A DNA stretch of 64,000 nucleotides from Lysobacterales bacterium (GCA_030065125.1 JASJDM010000023.1:62001-126000), one strand, 5' to 3'. Shown: positions 42,967 through 53,286, counted from the first letter of the stretch. The notes: generated by a model not told the origin, from the letters alone. Translations and numbers: made by a program.

Positions 42967-43063
42967 TACAGCCTCCTCCGATCCGGGTCATTGCGATGGA
43001 TCGCAACCACCTGGCCTGCTTGGTTTTCTTCTGAGTCTTCCGCGCCCCTGGCTAAAAGCTAGC

Positions 43064-44881
43064 TTACTCTTTCGATGCCGCGGAATCCATGATCTCCAGG
43101 GACTGCGCCCAGGCCTGTCCGGTGCGACCGTGTGCGTAGGGTGAAACGTCGAAAGTTTCACCGCGCGCCAGGCGTTCCTGGATCTCTTTCCAATACTGGG
43201 GTGTCAGCAGGTCGGTGTGGTGGCGCTTGAACAGTTCCAGGTGTTCGCCACCCAGGCCAAGGAAGCTGACAAACTGCTCCGGGAATACATCCTGGGGGCC
43301 GACATTGAACCAGACGTCATCGCTGTAGGCTTCAAAGTCGTCCCGCGGCGGCGGCATCTTTCGAAATTTGCAGTCCGCCATGCCACACAGTTCGTCGTAG
43401 TCGTAGAAGATCACCCGGCCGTGGCTGGACACGCCAAAGTTCTTGAGCAGCAGATCTCCAGGAAAAATGTCGGTCATGGCCAGGTCCTTGATGGCCTGGC
43501 CGTAGTCAACGATGACCCGCTCCACTTCCTGCTCCGGGGCCTCGGACAGGTACAGGTTCAGCGGCTTCAGCTTCCGCTCGATGTAGAGGTGGTGAATGAT
43601 CAGGTAATCACCTTCCATGCTGACGCTCTGGCCGCATTCGGTGATCAATTCTTCCAGCACCGGTTCGCTGAATCGCGCCAGCCGGAACTTCAGCTGCTTG
43701 AACTCCTGGGCGTCCACCAGGCGCCCGGCGCGGTTGTGGGTGAAGACCAGGTCGTAGGCATCCAGCACGTCCTGGCGGGTTACCTTCTTGGGCGGCGCGA
43801 ATCGATCCCGAATGACTTTGAACACCACGGGGTAGTTGGGCAGGGTAAACACCGCCATCACCATCCCCTTGGTGCCGGGGGCAGGGATCATCTGATCATT
43901 GCTGTTGCGCAGATGACGTCGGATGCCCCGATATCGCTCGGTTTTTCCCTGCTTTGCTCTTCCCAGGGCGGTATACAGTTCCTCGATGGGCTTGTGGGGC
44001 AGGATCGAGGCCAGGAAAAGGACCGTGTCGGCGATGGTTTCCAGGTCAGCGTGGAAATAGGATCGCGAGTAGCTGAAGATGACGCTGGCTTCGTCCACCG
44101 AGGTGGTCACCCAGTCCACGGCCACACCGTCGGGGTGATGCACCAGGGCGACGATCAACGGCAGCTGCGCTGAGTCGAGCTGGATCTTGCCCACGATGAA
44201 GGCCCGGGTGAATCGAAAGAACACGGGTTCCACCAGCTCAAAATGCTGGATGCTGCCGGTACCGCCGTGCTCGGCCAGCTGGCGGCGCAACTCCCGGTGC
44301 AGGAACGCTGCGCAGTCTCCCAGGTCGCGCCACGGGGCATTGACGGCGAAGTCGTTCAGCAGCCGACGGCAGGTCCGACCCAGTTCGCCGGTGAACGGGT
44401 AGTGCTTGATACTGACCTGGGTGGTGACGTGGTCTGTAGGGCCCAGCTCAAAATCGACGAATTCGATGGCCCGGTTGACGCCCACGGTGCCAAACAGGCG
44501 CCGGCTGAGTGAGTTGAAATAGGTCTTGTTGAGTTCCCGGTCGATGCCCCCGCCCAGCAGCTCCTCGTAGCGCTGCCGGGCGCCCCGCCAGACCCCCGCA
44601 TCTCTCAACCGTGTATCCAGCAGCTCGCGAAGTTGCTCGATGCAGTTCGCCACGGAATGGTCGTAGAGTTCGATCCGTTCCACGGCGTCTGCCTGGGCGC
44701 CCAGCCAGTCTCGGGTTTCAAAGCGGCGCTGACTGCTCTGGGTAATGGATCGATAGTCCTGGCCGTATTGGGCAAAGGCGTCGTAGACCAGTTGCGCCGC
44801 ATCGTGGGCCAGGGCAGCGGAATCTGCGAACAGCAGGGATCGGGATTGGTCTGCTGCTTGCGTCTGCCTGTCCTTGTCCAT
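43064..44881 (-). CDS. aceK: Isocitrate dehydrogenase kinase/phosphatase
   Basis: Bifunctional enzyme that phosphorylates and dephosphorylates isocitrate dehydrogenase and so sends carbon into the glyoxylate bypass during growth on acetate or fatty acids. The product is 605 residues (E. coli 578). The ATP-binding segment APGTKGMVMAVFTLPNYP and VFKVIRDRF, RRFETRDWLGAQADAVERIELYD at the N-terminus, and the kinase catalytic stretch DIFPGDLLLKNFGVSSHGRVIFYDYDEL (quoted in parts: PGDLLLKNFG, VIFYDYDELC) are present. ATG 44881 was chosen; an ATG further upstream is in frame. aceA and aceB are not in the window. Confidence 0.93.
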   Translation of the reverse strand: MDKDRQTQAADQSRSLLFADSAALAHDAAQLVYDAFAQYGQDYRSITQSSQRRFETRDWLGAQADAVERIELYDHSVANCIEQLRELLDTRLRDAGVWRGARQRYEELLGGGIDRELNKTYFNSLSRRLFGTVGVNRAIEFVDFELGPTDHVTTQVSIKHYPFTGELGRTCRRLLNDFAVNAPWRDLGDCAAFLHRELRRQLAEHGGTGSIQHFELVEPVFFRFTRAFIVGKIQLDSAQLPLIVALVHHPDGVAVDWVTTSVDEASVIFSYSRSYFHADLETIADTVLFLASILPHKPIEELYTALGRAKQGKTERYRGIRRHLRNSNDQMIPAPGTKGMVMAVFTLPNYPVVFKVIRDRFAPPKKVTRQDVLDAYDLVFTHNRAGRLVDAQEFKQLKFRLARFSEPVLEELITECGQSVSMEGDYLIIHHLYIERKLKPLNLYLSEAPEQEVERVIVDYGQAIKDLAMTDIFPGDLLLKNFGVSSHGRVIFYDYDELCGMADCKFRKMPPPRDDFEAYSDDVWFNVGPQDVFPEQFVSFLGLGGEHLELFKRHHTDLLTPQYWKEIQERLARGETFDVSPYAHGRTGQAWAQSLEIMDSAASKE

Positions 44882-44991
44882 CGGCCTCGAATCCGGTTCC
44901 TGTTGTGCTAGCCTGAAGCATTGCATTGGGGTCCGCAAGGTTCCGGGTTGTCACATCCCGGACCGGCCCCCGTGACTGCAGGACATCTGCC

Positions 44992-45576
44992 TTGACCGCT
45001 GAAAAAGTTCTTCAGTTCTGGTTTGGTGCGCCGCCGCTGCGGCCCAACCGCAAACTCTGGTGGGGCGGCAAGTCCCAGGATGCGGCCATCCACGAAAATT
45101 TTTCGGAAACCGTGGCCGCCGCCGTGGCGGGTCACCTGGATTCGTGGCGCGATGAGCCCCGCGGTGCGCTGGCACTGGTCATCCTGCTGGACCAGATGAC
45201 CCGCAACATCTACCGGGGTCAACCCGAGGCGTTCTCCGGGGACGGTCGGGCCCTTGAGGTTACGCTGCACGGGCTGCAACAGGGTTACCTGGAGGTCTAC
45301 CATCCCTTCGAGACCGTTTTTTTCCTGATGCCGCTGGAGCACGACGAGTCCATGGTCAGCCAGGACCGCTGCATCGCGGAGCTGGACCAACTGCTGCAGC
45401 GCTGCGGCAGCGAGCAGGCGGACATGGTGCAGGGTTGTCTGGATTACGCCCACCAGCACCGGGAGATCATTCAGCGGTTTGGCCGATACCCCCATCGAAA
45501 CCAGGTGATGGGCCGCGCTTCCACGCCACAGGAGCAGGAATACCTGGCGGCGGGTGGAAGGCGCTTTGGTCAGTAG
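44992..45576 (+). CDS. DUF924 family protein
   Basis: A 194-residue helical protein: VLQFWFGAPPLRPNRKLWWGG, GALALVILLDQMTRNIYRG, HPFETVFFLMPLEH and FGRYPHRNQVMGRAST are the DUF924 hallmarks (TPR-like fold, function unknown). TTG 44992 is the proposed start, with AGGAC 8 bases upstream; no ATG gives the conserved N-terminus, so the start is uncertain. It is divergent from aceK over about 110 bases and convergent with pilU. Confidence 0.85.
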   Translation: MTAEKVLQFWFGAPPLRPNRKLWWGGKSQDAAIHENFSETVAAAVAGHLDSWRDEPRGALALVILLDQMTRNIYRGQPEAFSGDGRALEVTLHGLQQGYLEVYHPFETVFFLMPLEHDESMVSQDRCIAELDQLLQRCGSEQADMVQGCLDYAHQHREIIQRFGRYPHRNQVMGRASTPQEQEYLAAGGRRFGQ

Positions 45577-45586
45577 TCAGGCGGAC

Positions 45587-46708
45587 TCAGAACGAGCTGG
45601 GGTCGTACATCATGTCGTCGCTGAACTCGTCAGCGGTGGGACTGGCAGCGCCCTCATTGAGCTTGATTTTGAGCTTCAGGCCGTCGCGGGAATCGGCTTT
45701 GGCCAGGGCTTCGTCCAGTTCAATGACGCCTTCCTTGTACAGCGCAAACAAGGCCTGGTCGAAGGTCTGCATGCCGGCGTCCAGGGATTTGTCCATGGCC
45801 TGCTTGAGGTCGGCGATTTCGCCGCGCCGGATCATGTCGCTGATCATGGGTGTGTTGACCATGATCTCGATGGCGGCACGTCGCTTGCCGTCCTTGGCCA
45901 TGACCAGGCGCTGGGACACGATGCCCCGCAGGTTCAACGACAGGGAATGAAGGATCTGCTTGTGCAGGGAGTCGTTGAAGAAGTTCAGTACCCGATCCAT
46001 GGTCTGGTCGGCGTTGTTGGAGTGAAGGGTCGCCAGAACCAGGTGGCCGGTTTCGGCGAACGACATGGCGGCCTCCATGGTTTCGGTGTCTCGAATCTCG
46101 CCGATCAACAGCACGTCGGGTGCTTCCCGCAGGCCGGACATCAGGGCGTTCTTGTAGTTGTGGGTATCGAGTCCGATTTCCCGCTGGTTCACGATGGATT
46201 TCTTGTGCCGATGCAGGAATTCAATGGGGTCTTCGATGGTCAGGATGTGGCCGCTGGCGTTGGTGTTTCTGTAATCGATCATGGATGCCAGGGTGGTGGA
46301 TTTACCGGAACCCGTGGCCCCAACCACCAGGATCAGCCCGCGCGGCTCCATCACCATTTCATGCAGCAGCCTGGGCAGGTGCAGTTCGTCAATATCCGGG
46401 ATCTCGGCCTTGATGGCGCGAATCACCATGCTGATCTCGCCGCGCTGCTTGAATACGTTGACCCGGAATCGGCCGGCGTCTTTGATGGAGATGGCCAGGT
46501 TCTGTTCCAGGGTGTTCTCGAATTCCGGCACCTGGCCCTGATCCATCAGCGAGTAGGCGATCTTCTTGACCATGCCCGGCGGCAGACCCGCCTTTCCGAG
46601 AGGATAGATTTTTCCCTCGACCTTGATGCTGACCGGCGCCCCAGTCGACAAAAACATGTCCGAGGCGTTCTTTTCCTTCATCAGTTTCAGGAAATATCCG
46701 ATATCCAT
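45587..46708 (-). CDS. pilU: Type IV pilus retraction-type ATPase
   Basis: Hexameric secretion-superfamily ATPase of the PilT/PilU type. The 373-residue product has Walker A GATGSGKST (residues 130-138), the Asp box TIEDPIEFLH, Walker B VLLIGEIRDTETM, His box ATLHSNNADQTM, and the N-terminal KLMKEKNASDMFLSTG segment. ASDMFLSTG and the long acidic tail (ADEFSDDMMYDP) favour PilU over PilT. ATG 46708 gives the family-typical start. pilT is not adjacent. Divergent from the DUF4398 gene with a 139-base gap. Confidence 0.9.
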   Translation of the reverse strand: MDIGYFLKLMKEKNASDMFLSTGAPVSIKVEGKIYPLGKAGLPPGMVKKIAYSLMDQGQVPEFENTLEQNLAISIKDAGRFRVNVFKQRGEISMVIRAIKAEIPDIDELHLPRLLHEMVMEPRGLILVVGATGSGKSTTLASMIDYRNTNASGHILTIEDPIEFLHRHKKSIVNQREIGLDTHNYKNALMSGLREAPDVLLIGEIRDTETMEAAMSFAETGHLVLATLHSNNADQTMDRVLNFFNDSLHKQILHSLSLNLRGIVSQRLVMAKDGKRRAAIEIMVNTPMISDMIRRGEIADLKQAMDKSLDAGMQTFDQALFALYKEGVIELDEALAKADSRDGLKLKIKLNEGAASPTADEFSDDMMYDPSSF

Positions 46709-46847
46709 CTTGTTATTCTCGTACCCTTTGCGAAACACCCCCTGGTGCCGCCCAATCATAACGCTTTTGCCCGGCGTCAGAAACTTGCATTGATGTGTCG
46801 GAGTTCACAAACTATGCGCTGTTTTACACACCACAGCGCGTTTTCGG

Positions 46848-47213
46848 ATGAAAAAACTGACTCTTGCAGTCGCCACACTGGCGGGCCTCGCCGCCTGCGC
46901 GTCGGTTCCGCTGGACACCAGCGCCCTGGACCGCGCTTCGTCCGCGGTGGATCGTGCCAACGACGCAGGGTCGGTGGAATACGCGCCATTGGAGTTGCGC
47001 GCGGCCAGGGAAAAACTGGCGGAAGCGCGAATTGCCGCCGAAGAGCGTAATGGCGACCTGGCCAACCGCCTGGCAGCGGAATCCCTGGTCAGCGCAGAGC
47101 TGGCTTTGGCCAAATCCGATGCAGCCAGGGCCCGGGAAAGGACTCGTGCCCAGCGGGAAAGCAACCAGCAGCTGCGGCAGGAACTTCAGACCGACAGCGG
47201 GAGGGAGCAATGA
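46848..47213 (+). CDS. DUF4398 lipoprotein
   Basis: A 121-residue lipoprotein (LAGLAACAS, lipid Cys17). The mature part is helical with the DUF4398 pattern: AGSVEYAPLELRAAREKL, then AEARIAAEERNGDLANRLA and AELALAKSDAARARERT. Such proteins regularly precede an OmpA lipoprotein gene, as here, where the ATG of the next gene overlaps the stop by four bases (ATGA). The pair is likely a periplasmic assembly linking outer membrane and peptidoglycan. Confidence 0.85.
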   Translation: MKKLTLAVATLAGLAACASVPLDTSALDRASSAVDRANDAGSVEYAPLELRAAREKLAEARIAAEERNGDLANRLAAESLVSAELALAKSDAARARERTRAQRESNQQLRQELQTDSGREQ

Positions 47214-48202
47214 CCCGGATCGCGGCCATCTGCGCGGTCCTGCTGTTGACGGCCTGTGCCTCCGCGCCTCGCCAGGACCTGGGGCTGGAGAAGATCCGGG
47301 CCGACCTGCAGGCCCTGCAGGACAACGAACAGATTCGCCGGCACGCCGGGGCGGAACTGCAGGCCGCCGAGGCGGCGGTGCGGCGGCTGCAGGCGCCGGT
47401 ACAGGGCAGCAATAAGGACGACCAGCGGCAGCACCTGGCATTTCTGGCCCAGCGTCGGATCGATATCGTGCGGGCCCGGGCCAACGAGGGGCAGGAAAGA
47501 GAGCAGCTGGCCCAGCTTGAACGTGAGCGGGACCGCATCCTGCTGCAGGCGTCACTGCAGGAAGCGGAGCGGGCCCGGGCCGAGGCCGAACGCCTGCGCC
47601 TGGAAAACGTCGCCCGGGCCGAGGAGGCAGAGCGTGCCCTGCGGGATGCCCGAGAGGCGCGGGAGTACTCCGAGCAGGTTGAAAAAGAAGCAGACCTGGC
47701 TCGGGAAGAGGCTGAGAAGGCTCGCCGCCTGGCGCAAACCCAGGCCAGGGAGGCCGACCTGGCCCGGCAGGAGGCCGAGCTGGCTTCAGCCACGGCGGAT
47801 TCCCTGCGGCGCCAGTTGGAAAACCTGCAGGCCCAGGAAACCAGCCGGGGGCTGATGTTCACCCTGGGTGACGTTCTGTTTGAGTACGGTGAGTCCCGTC
47901 TCAAGCAGGAATCCCTGCAGAACCTCGATCGTCTGGTCGGTTTCCTGGAGCAATACCCGGATAACACCATCAGTATCGAGGGGCACACCGATTCCCGGGG
48001 CAGCGAGCAGTTCAACCTGGACCTGTCCCAGGCCCGGGCCGACTCGGTGCGGCGGGAGCTGATCAACCGGGGGCTGCCGGCGGCCAGGCTGCAGGCGGTG
48101 GGTCTTGGGGAGGAGTTTCCCGTGGCCTCCAACGACAACGACCCTGGACGTCAGCAGAACCGCCGGGTCGAAATCATCATTCTGAACGATTCTCAGCAGT
48201 AA
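47210..48202 (+). CDS. OmpA-family lipoprotein with long coiled coil
   Basis: A 330-residue lipoprotein (VLLLTACAS). Residues 60-215 are a long heptad-rich coiled coil (EQVEKEADLAREEAEKARR). Residues 220-328 are an OmpA-like peptidoglycan-binding domain: GDVLFEYGESRL, ISIEGHTDSRGSEQFN and DPGRQQNRRVEIII, with the Asp and Arg that contact diaminopimelate. It differs from Pal by the coiled coil. Its start overlaps the DUF4398 stop. Followed by a GCCGTT/AACGGC hairpin at 48205-48220 without a T run. Confidence 0.9.
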   Translation: MTRIAAICAVLLLTACASAPRQDLGLEKIRADLQALQDNEQIRRHAGAELQAAEAAVRRLQAPVQGSNKDDQRQHLAFLAQRRIDIVRARANEGQEREQLAQLERERDRILLQASLQEAERARAEAERLRLENVARAEEAERALRDAREAREYSEQVEKEADLAREEAEKARRLAQTQAREADLARQEAELASATADSLRRQLENLQAQETSRGLMFTLGDVLFEYGESRLKQESLQNLDRLVGFLEQYPDNTISIEGHTDSRGSEQFNLDLSQARADSVRRELINRGLPAARLQAVGLGEEFPVASNDNDPGRQQNRRVEIIILNDSQQ

Positions 48203-48433
48203 CGCCGTTGCCCAACGGCTGAAATTGCGCTACCTTAAATACGGGCAGCCCTCCAACCTGGAAGGCTGTCAAAAACCGAATGAGTTCAGAAACGCCAAAC
48301 CAGCACTCAGCGCGCTCTCCTGGGGTGGAAGAGCGCAGCTATCAGCTACCGCGCGGGGAGGGTCATCCTCTACCGCGTCTCATTCCCTTCAACCTTTCCC
48401 TAACCCGCTCACCTGAATCGAGGAGGATGCCCT
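48203..48433 (+). promoter_or_regulatory. Structured leader of the ydcH gene
   Basis: A 231-base gene-free stretch. Hairpins: GCCGTT/AACGGC (48205-48220), near-perfect CAGCCCTCC/GGAAGGCTG (48246-48270 region), GCGCTCT/AGAGCGC (48312-48336) and CGCGG with GAGG paired to CCTC and CCGCG (48352-48377). GAGGAGG lies 7 bases before the ATG at 48434. The first two may end the ompA transcript; the later two would be in a long 5' leader of ydcH. No open reading frame here looks real. Confidence 0.4.
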
Positions 48434-48646
48434 ATGTTCCAACAACGGCAGAATGAAGTCGAAAAGCTGCTAAGCGAAAACATCGAATTCCGACGCCTGT
48501 ATAACAAGCATCAGGAACTGGACAAACAAGTGCACGAGGCTGAAATCGGCCTGCATCCCATGGAAGACCTGGCTCTGGTTCAACTCAAGAAGGAAAAACT
48601 CTGGGCAAAAGACCGCCTGGCCCACATCCTGGATCATCCCCAGTAA
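48434..48646 (+). CDS. YdcH/DUF465 family small protein
   Basis: A 70-residue helical-hairpin protein. FQQRQNEVEKLLSENIEFRRL, YNKHQELDKQVHEAE and the tail LVQLKKEKLWAKDRLAHIL are typical of DUF465. The family is abundant and uncharacterised in function. It has a strong Shine-Dalgarno (GAGGAGG), a structured leader upstream and its own intrinsic terminator downstream, so it is a monocistronic, probably highly expressed gene. Confidence 0.9.
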   Translation: MFQQRQNEVEKLLSENIEFRRLYNKHQELDKQVHEAEIGLHPMEDLALVQLKKEKLWAKDRLAHILDHPQ

Positions 48647-48671
48647 AGGACTGCGGCAAACGTATTCGACG

Positions 48672-48704
48672 GGCTCCCTGAACATTTCGGGGAGCCTTTT
48701 TTTT
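48672..48704 (+). terminator. Intrinsic terminator of ydcH
   Basis: GGCTCCC (48672-48678), loop of 11, GGGAGCC (48690-48696) followed by eight T (48697-48704). A textbook rho-independent terminator 25 bases after the ydcH stop. Confidence 0.9.
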
Positions 48705-48753
48705 GGCCGGCCCGACCTGTCAGTGTGCGGGCCGTAGCTCAAGTGACAGCAGA

Positions 48754-50127
<1,374 letters not shown>

Positions 50128-50147
50128 CAACCCTGGAAAGACTCTAA

Positions 50148-51302
50148 ATGACAGAATCCAAACAGGGCCTGGGCACCCGGGCCATCCACGCCGGGCAGCA
50201 CCCGGATCCGTCCACCGGCGCGATCATGACGCCAATCTACGCCAGTTCCACCTATGTCCAGCAAAGCCCGGGAGTTCACCAGGGCTACGAATACTCACGC
50301 ACCCACAACCCAACCCGCCTGGCCTACGAGCGCTGCGTGGCGGACCTGGAGGGCGGATCGGCGGGGTTTGCCTTTGCCTCGGGCATGGCGGCCACGGCAA
50401 CCGTGCTGGAGCTGCTGGACAGCGGTGATCACGTCATCGCTCTGGACGACCTGTACGGCGGCACCTTCCGGCTGTTCGACAAGGTCAGGCAGCGCAGTGC
50501 CGGGCTGGCCTTCGACTTCATCGATATCAGCGGTCGCGAAAGCCTGGAACAGGTATTGCGGCCGAACACCCGAATGGTCTGGATCGAAACCCCCAGCAAC
50601 CCCATGCTCAAGGTGATCGATCTGACCATGGTTGCGGAATTTGCCCGGGCCAATGAGCTGCTCATGGTGGTGGACAATACCTTCGCCTCCCCCATACTGC
50701 AGCGGCCGCTGGAGTATGGCGCGGACCTGGTGGTGCACTCTGCCACCAAGTACCTGAATGGCCATTCGGACATGATTGGTGGCGTGGTGGTGACCGGTCG
50801 CGATGACCTGGCCGAACAGCTCGGCTTTCTGCAGAACTCCATCGGTGGTGTGCCGGGCCCGTTCGACACGTTTCTCGCCCTGCGCGGACTCAAGACCCTG
50901 CATCTGCGCATGCACGCCCACTGCAGCAATGCCATGGCCATAGCCAGTTGGTTGCAGGATTGCGACGGCGTAGAGCGGGTCATTTACCCGGGTCTGATCA
51001 ACCACCCCCAACACGACCTCGCATCCCGCCAGATGGACGGATACGGAGGGATCATTTCATTCGAGGTTCCAGGCGGCGTGGAACGCGCGCGCCAGGTCAT
51101 GGAAAGATGCCGGCTGTTCGCCCTGGCCGAATCTCTGGGCGGTGTGGAAAGCCTGATTAACCATCCGGCCATCATGACCCACGCATCAGTCCCGCCTGAA
51201 AAGCGCGCCCGAATCGGCATCAGCGACAGCCTGATCCGGCTTTCCGTGGGCGTGGAGGATGTAGACGACCTGATCGGCGAACTGGATCAGGCGCTGGCCT
51301 GA
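50148..51302 (+). CDS. Cystathionine gamma-lyase/gamma-synthase family PLP enzyme
   Basis: A 384-residue Cys/Met-metabolism PLP protein. The PLP lysine is Lys201 in VVHSATKYLNGHSD; GYEYSRTHNPTRLAYE, FASGMAATATVLEL and WIETPSNPMLKVID are present. The C-terminal RLSVGVEDVDDLIGELDQAL is typical. Because it follows cystathionine beta-synthase by 20 bases, cystathionine gamma-lyase (making cysteine) is the most likely activity; sequence alone cannot exclude gamma-synthase. Confidence 0.92.
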   Translation: MTESKQGLGTRAIHAGQHPDPSTGAIMTPIYASSTYVQQSPGVHQGYEYSRTHNPTRLAYERCVADLEGGSAGFAFASGMAATATVLELLDSGDHVIALDDLYGGTFRLFDKVRQRSAGLAFDFIDISGRESLEQVLRPNTRMVWIETPSNPMLKVIDLTMVAEFARANELLMVVDNTFASPILQRPLEYGADLVVHSATKYLNGHSDMIGGVVVTGRDDLAEQLGFLQNSIGGVPGPFDTFLALRGLKTLHLRMHAHCSNAMAIASWLQDCDGVERVIYPGLINHPQHDLASRQMDGYGGIISFEVPGGVERARQVMERCRLFALAESLGGVESLINHPAIMTHASVPPEKRARIGISDSLIRLSVGVEDVDDLIGELDQALA

Positions 51303-51328
51303 GCGGGCGCAGCGGAGGTGCGTACCGG

Positions 51329-51820
51329 TCACTCTGTCCGGTAATGACCGTCGAATGCGGTTTGCCAGGTCTGGCCGTCGTCGCTGGAGGTTGTCCAGAC
51401 CTGGCGCACCGAACCGTCCTGCTGGGGTGTCCACTGAATCTGGTGCTGCTGGACCGATCCATCAGCGGCGGGACGTTCCCCGCGCAAGGTCATGGAGCCT
51501 TCTTTGAATCCGCCGTCCAGCTGCAGCAGCAGCCCCGATGAGTCCGTCCATGACTGGTGCCAGACCTTGCGGCCGGCATCGTAGATATTGAGACTGGTCC
51601 CGGAGTAGTTGCCCGTGGCGCTGGTCCAGTTCTCCAGAAGCACGCAGCCATGGATCTTTTCAATGCGGTTTTTGCCGGCCACCGCACCGTTGGCGTAGAC
51701 GGTCCAGCTGCCGATCCAGAAATCGAACTGGCCGTGCTGCTCGCTGGAGCAGGGAGCCGCATTCTGGGCCTGGGATGTGGACAGGACCAGCCAGGACAAC
51801 AGCGTCAGCGTCAATCTCAT
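51329..51820 (-). CDS. Exported DUF1579-like small protein
   Basis: A 163-residue protein with a signal peptide (TLLSWLVLSTSQAQ). The mature part contains HGQFDFWIGSWTVYANG, VLLENWTSATGNYSGTSLNIYD, KVWHQSWTDSSGLLLQLDGGF and VRQVWTTSSDDGQTW. FDFWIGxW and WxQxWxDxxG are recurring stretches of this calycin-like family, annotated without function. Single gene, convergent with the cystathionine lyase gene. Confidence 0.72.
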   Translation of the reverse strand: MRLTLTLLSWLVLSTSQAQNAAPCSSEQHGQFDFWIGSWTVYANGAVAGKNRIEKIHGCVLLENWTSATGNYSGTSLNIYDAGRKVWHQSWTDSSGLLLQLDGGFKEGSMTLRGERPAADGSVQQHQIQWTPQQDGSVRQVWTTSSDDGQTWQTAFDGHYRTE

Positions 51821-51922
51821 CAGGATTTCTCCACCAGGTTGGGCAGGTGCAGTGTAGCCTGAATTTTTTTCGCGAGTTTCGCTTTGGGATCACATTCAGG
51901 CTATCCCCTGCGGCGGCGGGTT

Positions 51923-52321
51923 TCAGGAAAAGCCGGTGCGGTTGCGGCGGCGGTGGCTGGGATGCAGCCGCCGAAACTCCATGGGGGACACGCCATAGCG
52001 TTCCTTGAACAGCCGCGAAAAGGCGCTGCGGTTGCCGAAGCCGCTGGCGAATACGACGTCGGTGATGGCGATTTCGGTATTGCGCAGTAGTTTCTGTGCC
52101 GCCTGCAGCCTGCAGTGGGTCAGATACTGGTACGGCGTGATGCTGAACTGCTGCTTGAACTGGCGCAGGAAATGGGCGCTGGACATGAAGGCCGACGCGG
52201 CCATGTCATCGAGGCAGATAGGCGAATCGAAATTGTCCTCGATGAACTGCCGTGCCTGGTGCAGGCGCCGGACGATATCGGGCCGCATCTGTCGGGCTGG
52301 TGTCGCTGCAACCAGAGCCAT
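51923..52321 (-). CDS. Short AraC-type transcriptional regulator
   Basis: A 132-residue protein that is little more than the AraC DNA-binding domain: QARQFIEDNFDSPICLDDMA, MSSAHFLRQFKQQFSITPYQY then LTHCRLQAAQKLLRNTEI, VVFASGFGNRSAFSRLFKERY and GVSPMEFRRLHP. No ligand-binding domain, so it may be constitutive or controlled by level, as for MarA/SoxS. ATG 52321 has GAGGTGG 5-6 bases upstream, better than the GTG 45 bases earlier. A 22-base palindrome lies just upstream of the gene (52373-52394). Confidence 0.87.
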   Translation of the reverse strand: MALVAATPARQMRPDIVRRLHQARQFIEDNFDSPICLDDMAASAFMSSAHFLRQFKQQFSITPYQYLTHCRLQAAQKLLRNTEIAITDVVFASGFGNRSAFSRLFKERYGVSPMEFRRLHPSHRRRNRTGFS

Positions 52322-52372
52322 AAGTCCACCTCTACAGGCCAGTTCCTTGGGAACAATATTAACCACGAAACT

Positions 52373-52394
52373 CTACGTATGACAAGTTACGTAG
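52373..52394. promoter_or_regulatory. Palindrome upstream of the AraC-type gene
   Basis: CTACGTA (52373-52379), 8-base spacer TGACAAGT, TACGTAG (52388-52394): a perfect 7-8-7 dyad 52 bases upstream of the regulator ATG. It has operator geometry but differs from the asymmetric sites AraC proteins usually bind, so another regulator or autoregulation by a dimer are both possible. Confidence 0.45.
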
Positions 52395-52430
52395 TAAGTC
52401 CCAAAGGTCATGCCTGGACGACGGGAGTCG

Positions 52431-53228
52431 CTAAGGCCCGGATCGCTGGAGGTGAATGAACCCCGTGAGAAAGGTGGTGCACTGACCGCTCAGCAGTACG
52501 CGATCACCCTCGAGTACGCAGGACACGGTCCCGCCGCGCGCCGAAAGCTGGCGCGCCCGCAGGCGGCTGAGCCCCAGGCGTTCGCACCAGAAAGGCGTCA
52601 GTGTGCAGTGGGCCGAGCCGGTCACCGGGTCTTCGTCGACGCCAACCGCCGGGCCGAAGAAGCGGGACACGATGTCGCTGTTCTCCCCGGTTGCGGTGAC
52701 AATGACGCCGCGGGCAGGCAGGGCGGATATGGCGGCCAGGTCAGGCGTGAGTTGCCGGATTGCGCGTTCGCTCTCCAGCACCAGCAGCAGGTCATCGATG
52801 GCCTGGTGGGCCTCGACAACCCGTGCGCCGATGGCCTCGCTCAACGCTGCCGTCTCAGCCACCGGCGTGACGCTGCGGGCGGGAAAATCCAGTTGAATGC
52901 CGTCCGGGGTTCGACTGGCGCCAAGCCTGCCGCTGCGGCTGTCGAACGCCAGCGTCGACTCCGGGCAGTCAAGCTCCCGGAACAAAACGTGGGCGCTGGC
53001 CAGGGTGGCGTGCCCGCACAGGTCCACCTCCGCCTCGGGCGTGAACCAACGCAGCTCGTGGCTAGAGCCGCGTCCGACCAGGAATGCGGTTTCCGACAGC
53101 TGGTTCTCCAGGGCGATGTTTTGCAGCAGTTCGTCATCTGCCCACTGGTTCAACAGGCACACCCCGGCGGGGTTACCGGAGAACGGCCCGTCGACAAACG
53201 CGTCAACCTGGTAGTAAGGGATTTTCAT
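52431..53228 (-). CDS. PhzF family isomerase-like protein
   Basis: A 265-residue protein of the PhzF/diaminopimelate-epimerase fold: YYQVDAFVDGPFSGNPAGVCLL, LSETAFLV, RWFTPEAEVDLCGHATLASAHVLF (EVDLCGHATL hallmark), GVDEDPVTGSAHCTLTPFW. Catalytic Glu in NQLSETAF is kept. Most bacterial members are not in phenazine clusters and have unknown substrates; none of the phz genes is present. Start ATG 53228. Upstream of the AraC gene on the same strand; not obviously co-regulated. Confidence 0.9.
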   Translation of the reverse strand: MKIPYYQVDAFVDGPFSGNPAGVCLLNQWADDELLQNIALENQLSETAFLVGRGSSHELRWFTPEAEVDLCGHATLASAHVLFRELDCPESTLAFDSRSGRLGASRTPDGIQLDFPARSVTPVAETAALSEAIGARVVEAHQAIDDLLLVLESERAIRQLTPDLAAISALPARGVIVTATGENSDIVSRFFGPAVGVDEDPVTGSAHCTLTPFWCERLGLSRLRARQLSARGGTVSCVLEGDRVLLSGQCTTFLTGFIHLQRSGP

Positions 53229-53286
53229 CGTGAATACTTTTGCAATTCTGGTAGCCTAACCGAAGGCGTTGCTCAAGGGGATAGGA

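Noticed and set aside
45554..47050. Long plus-strand open frame (498 codons) antisense to pilU
   Set aside because: pilU has all Walker, Asp and His boxes; the antisense frame has none.
52431..53228. Phenazine biosynthesis
   Set aside because: PhzF-like proteins are common outside phenazine clusters and no phzA-E or G is present.
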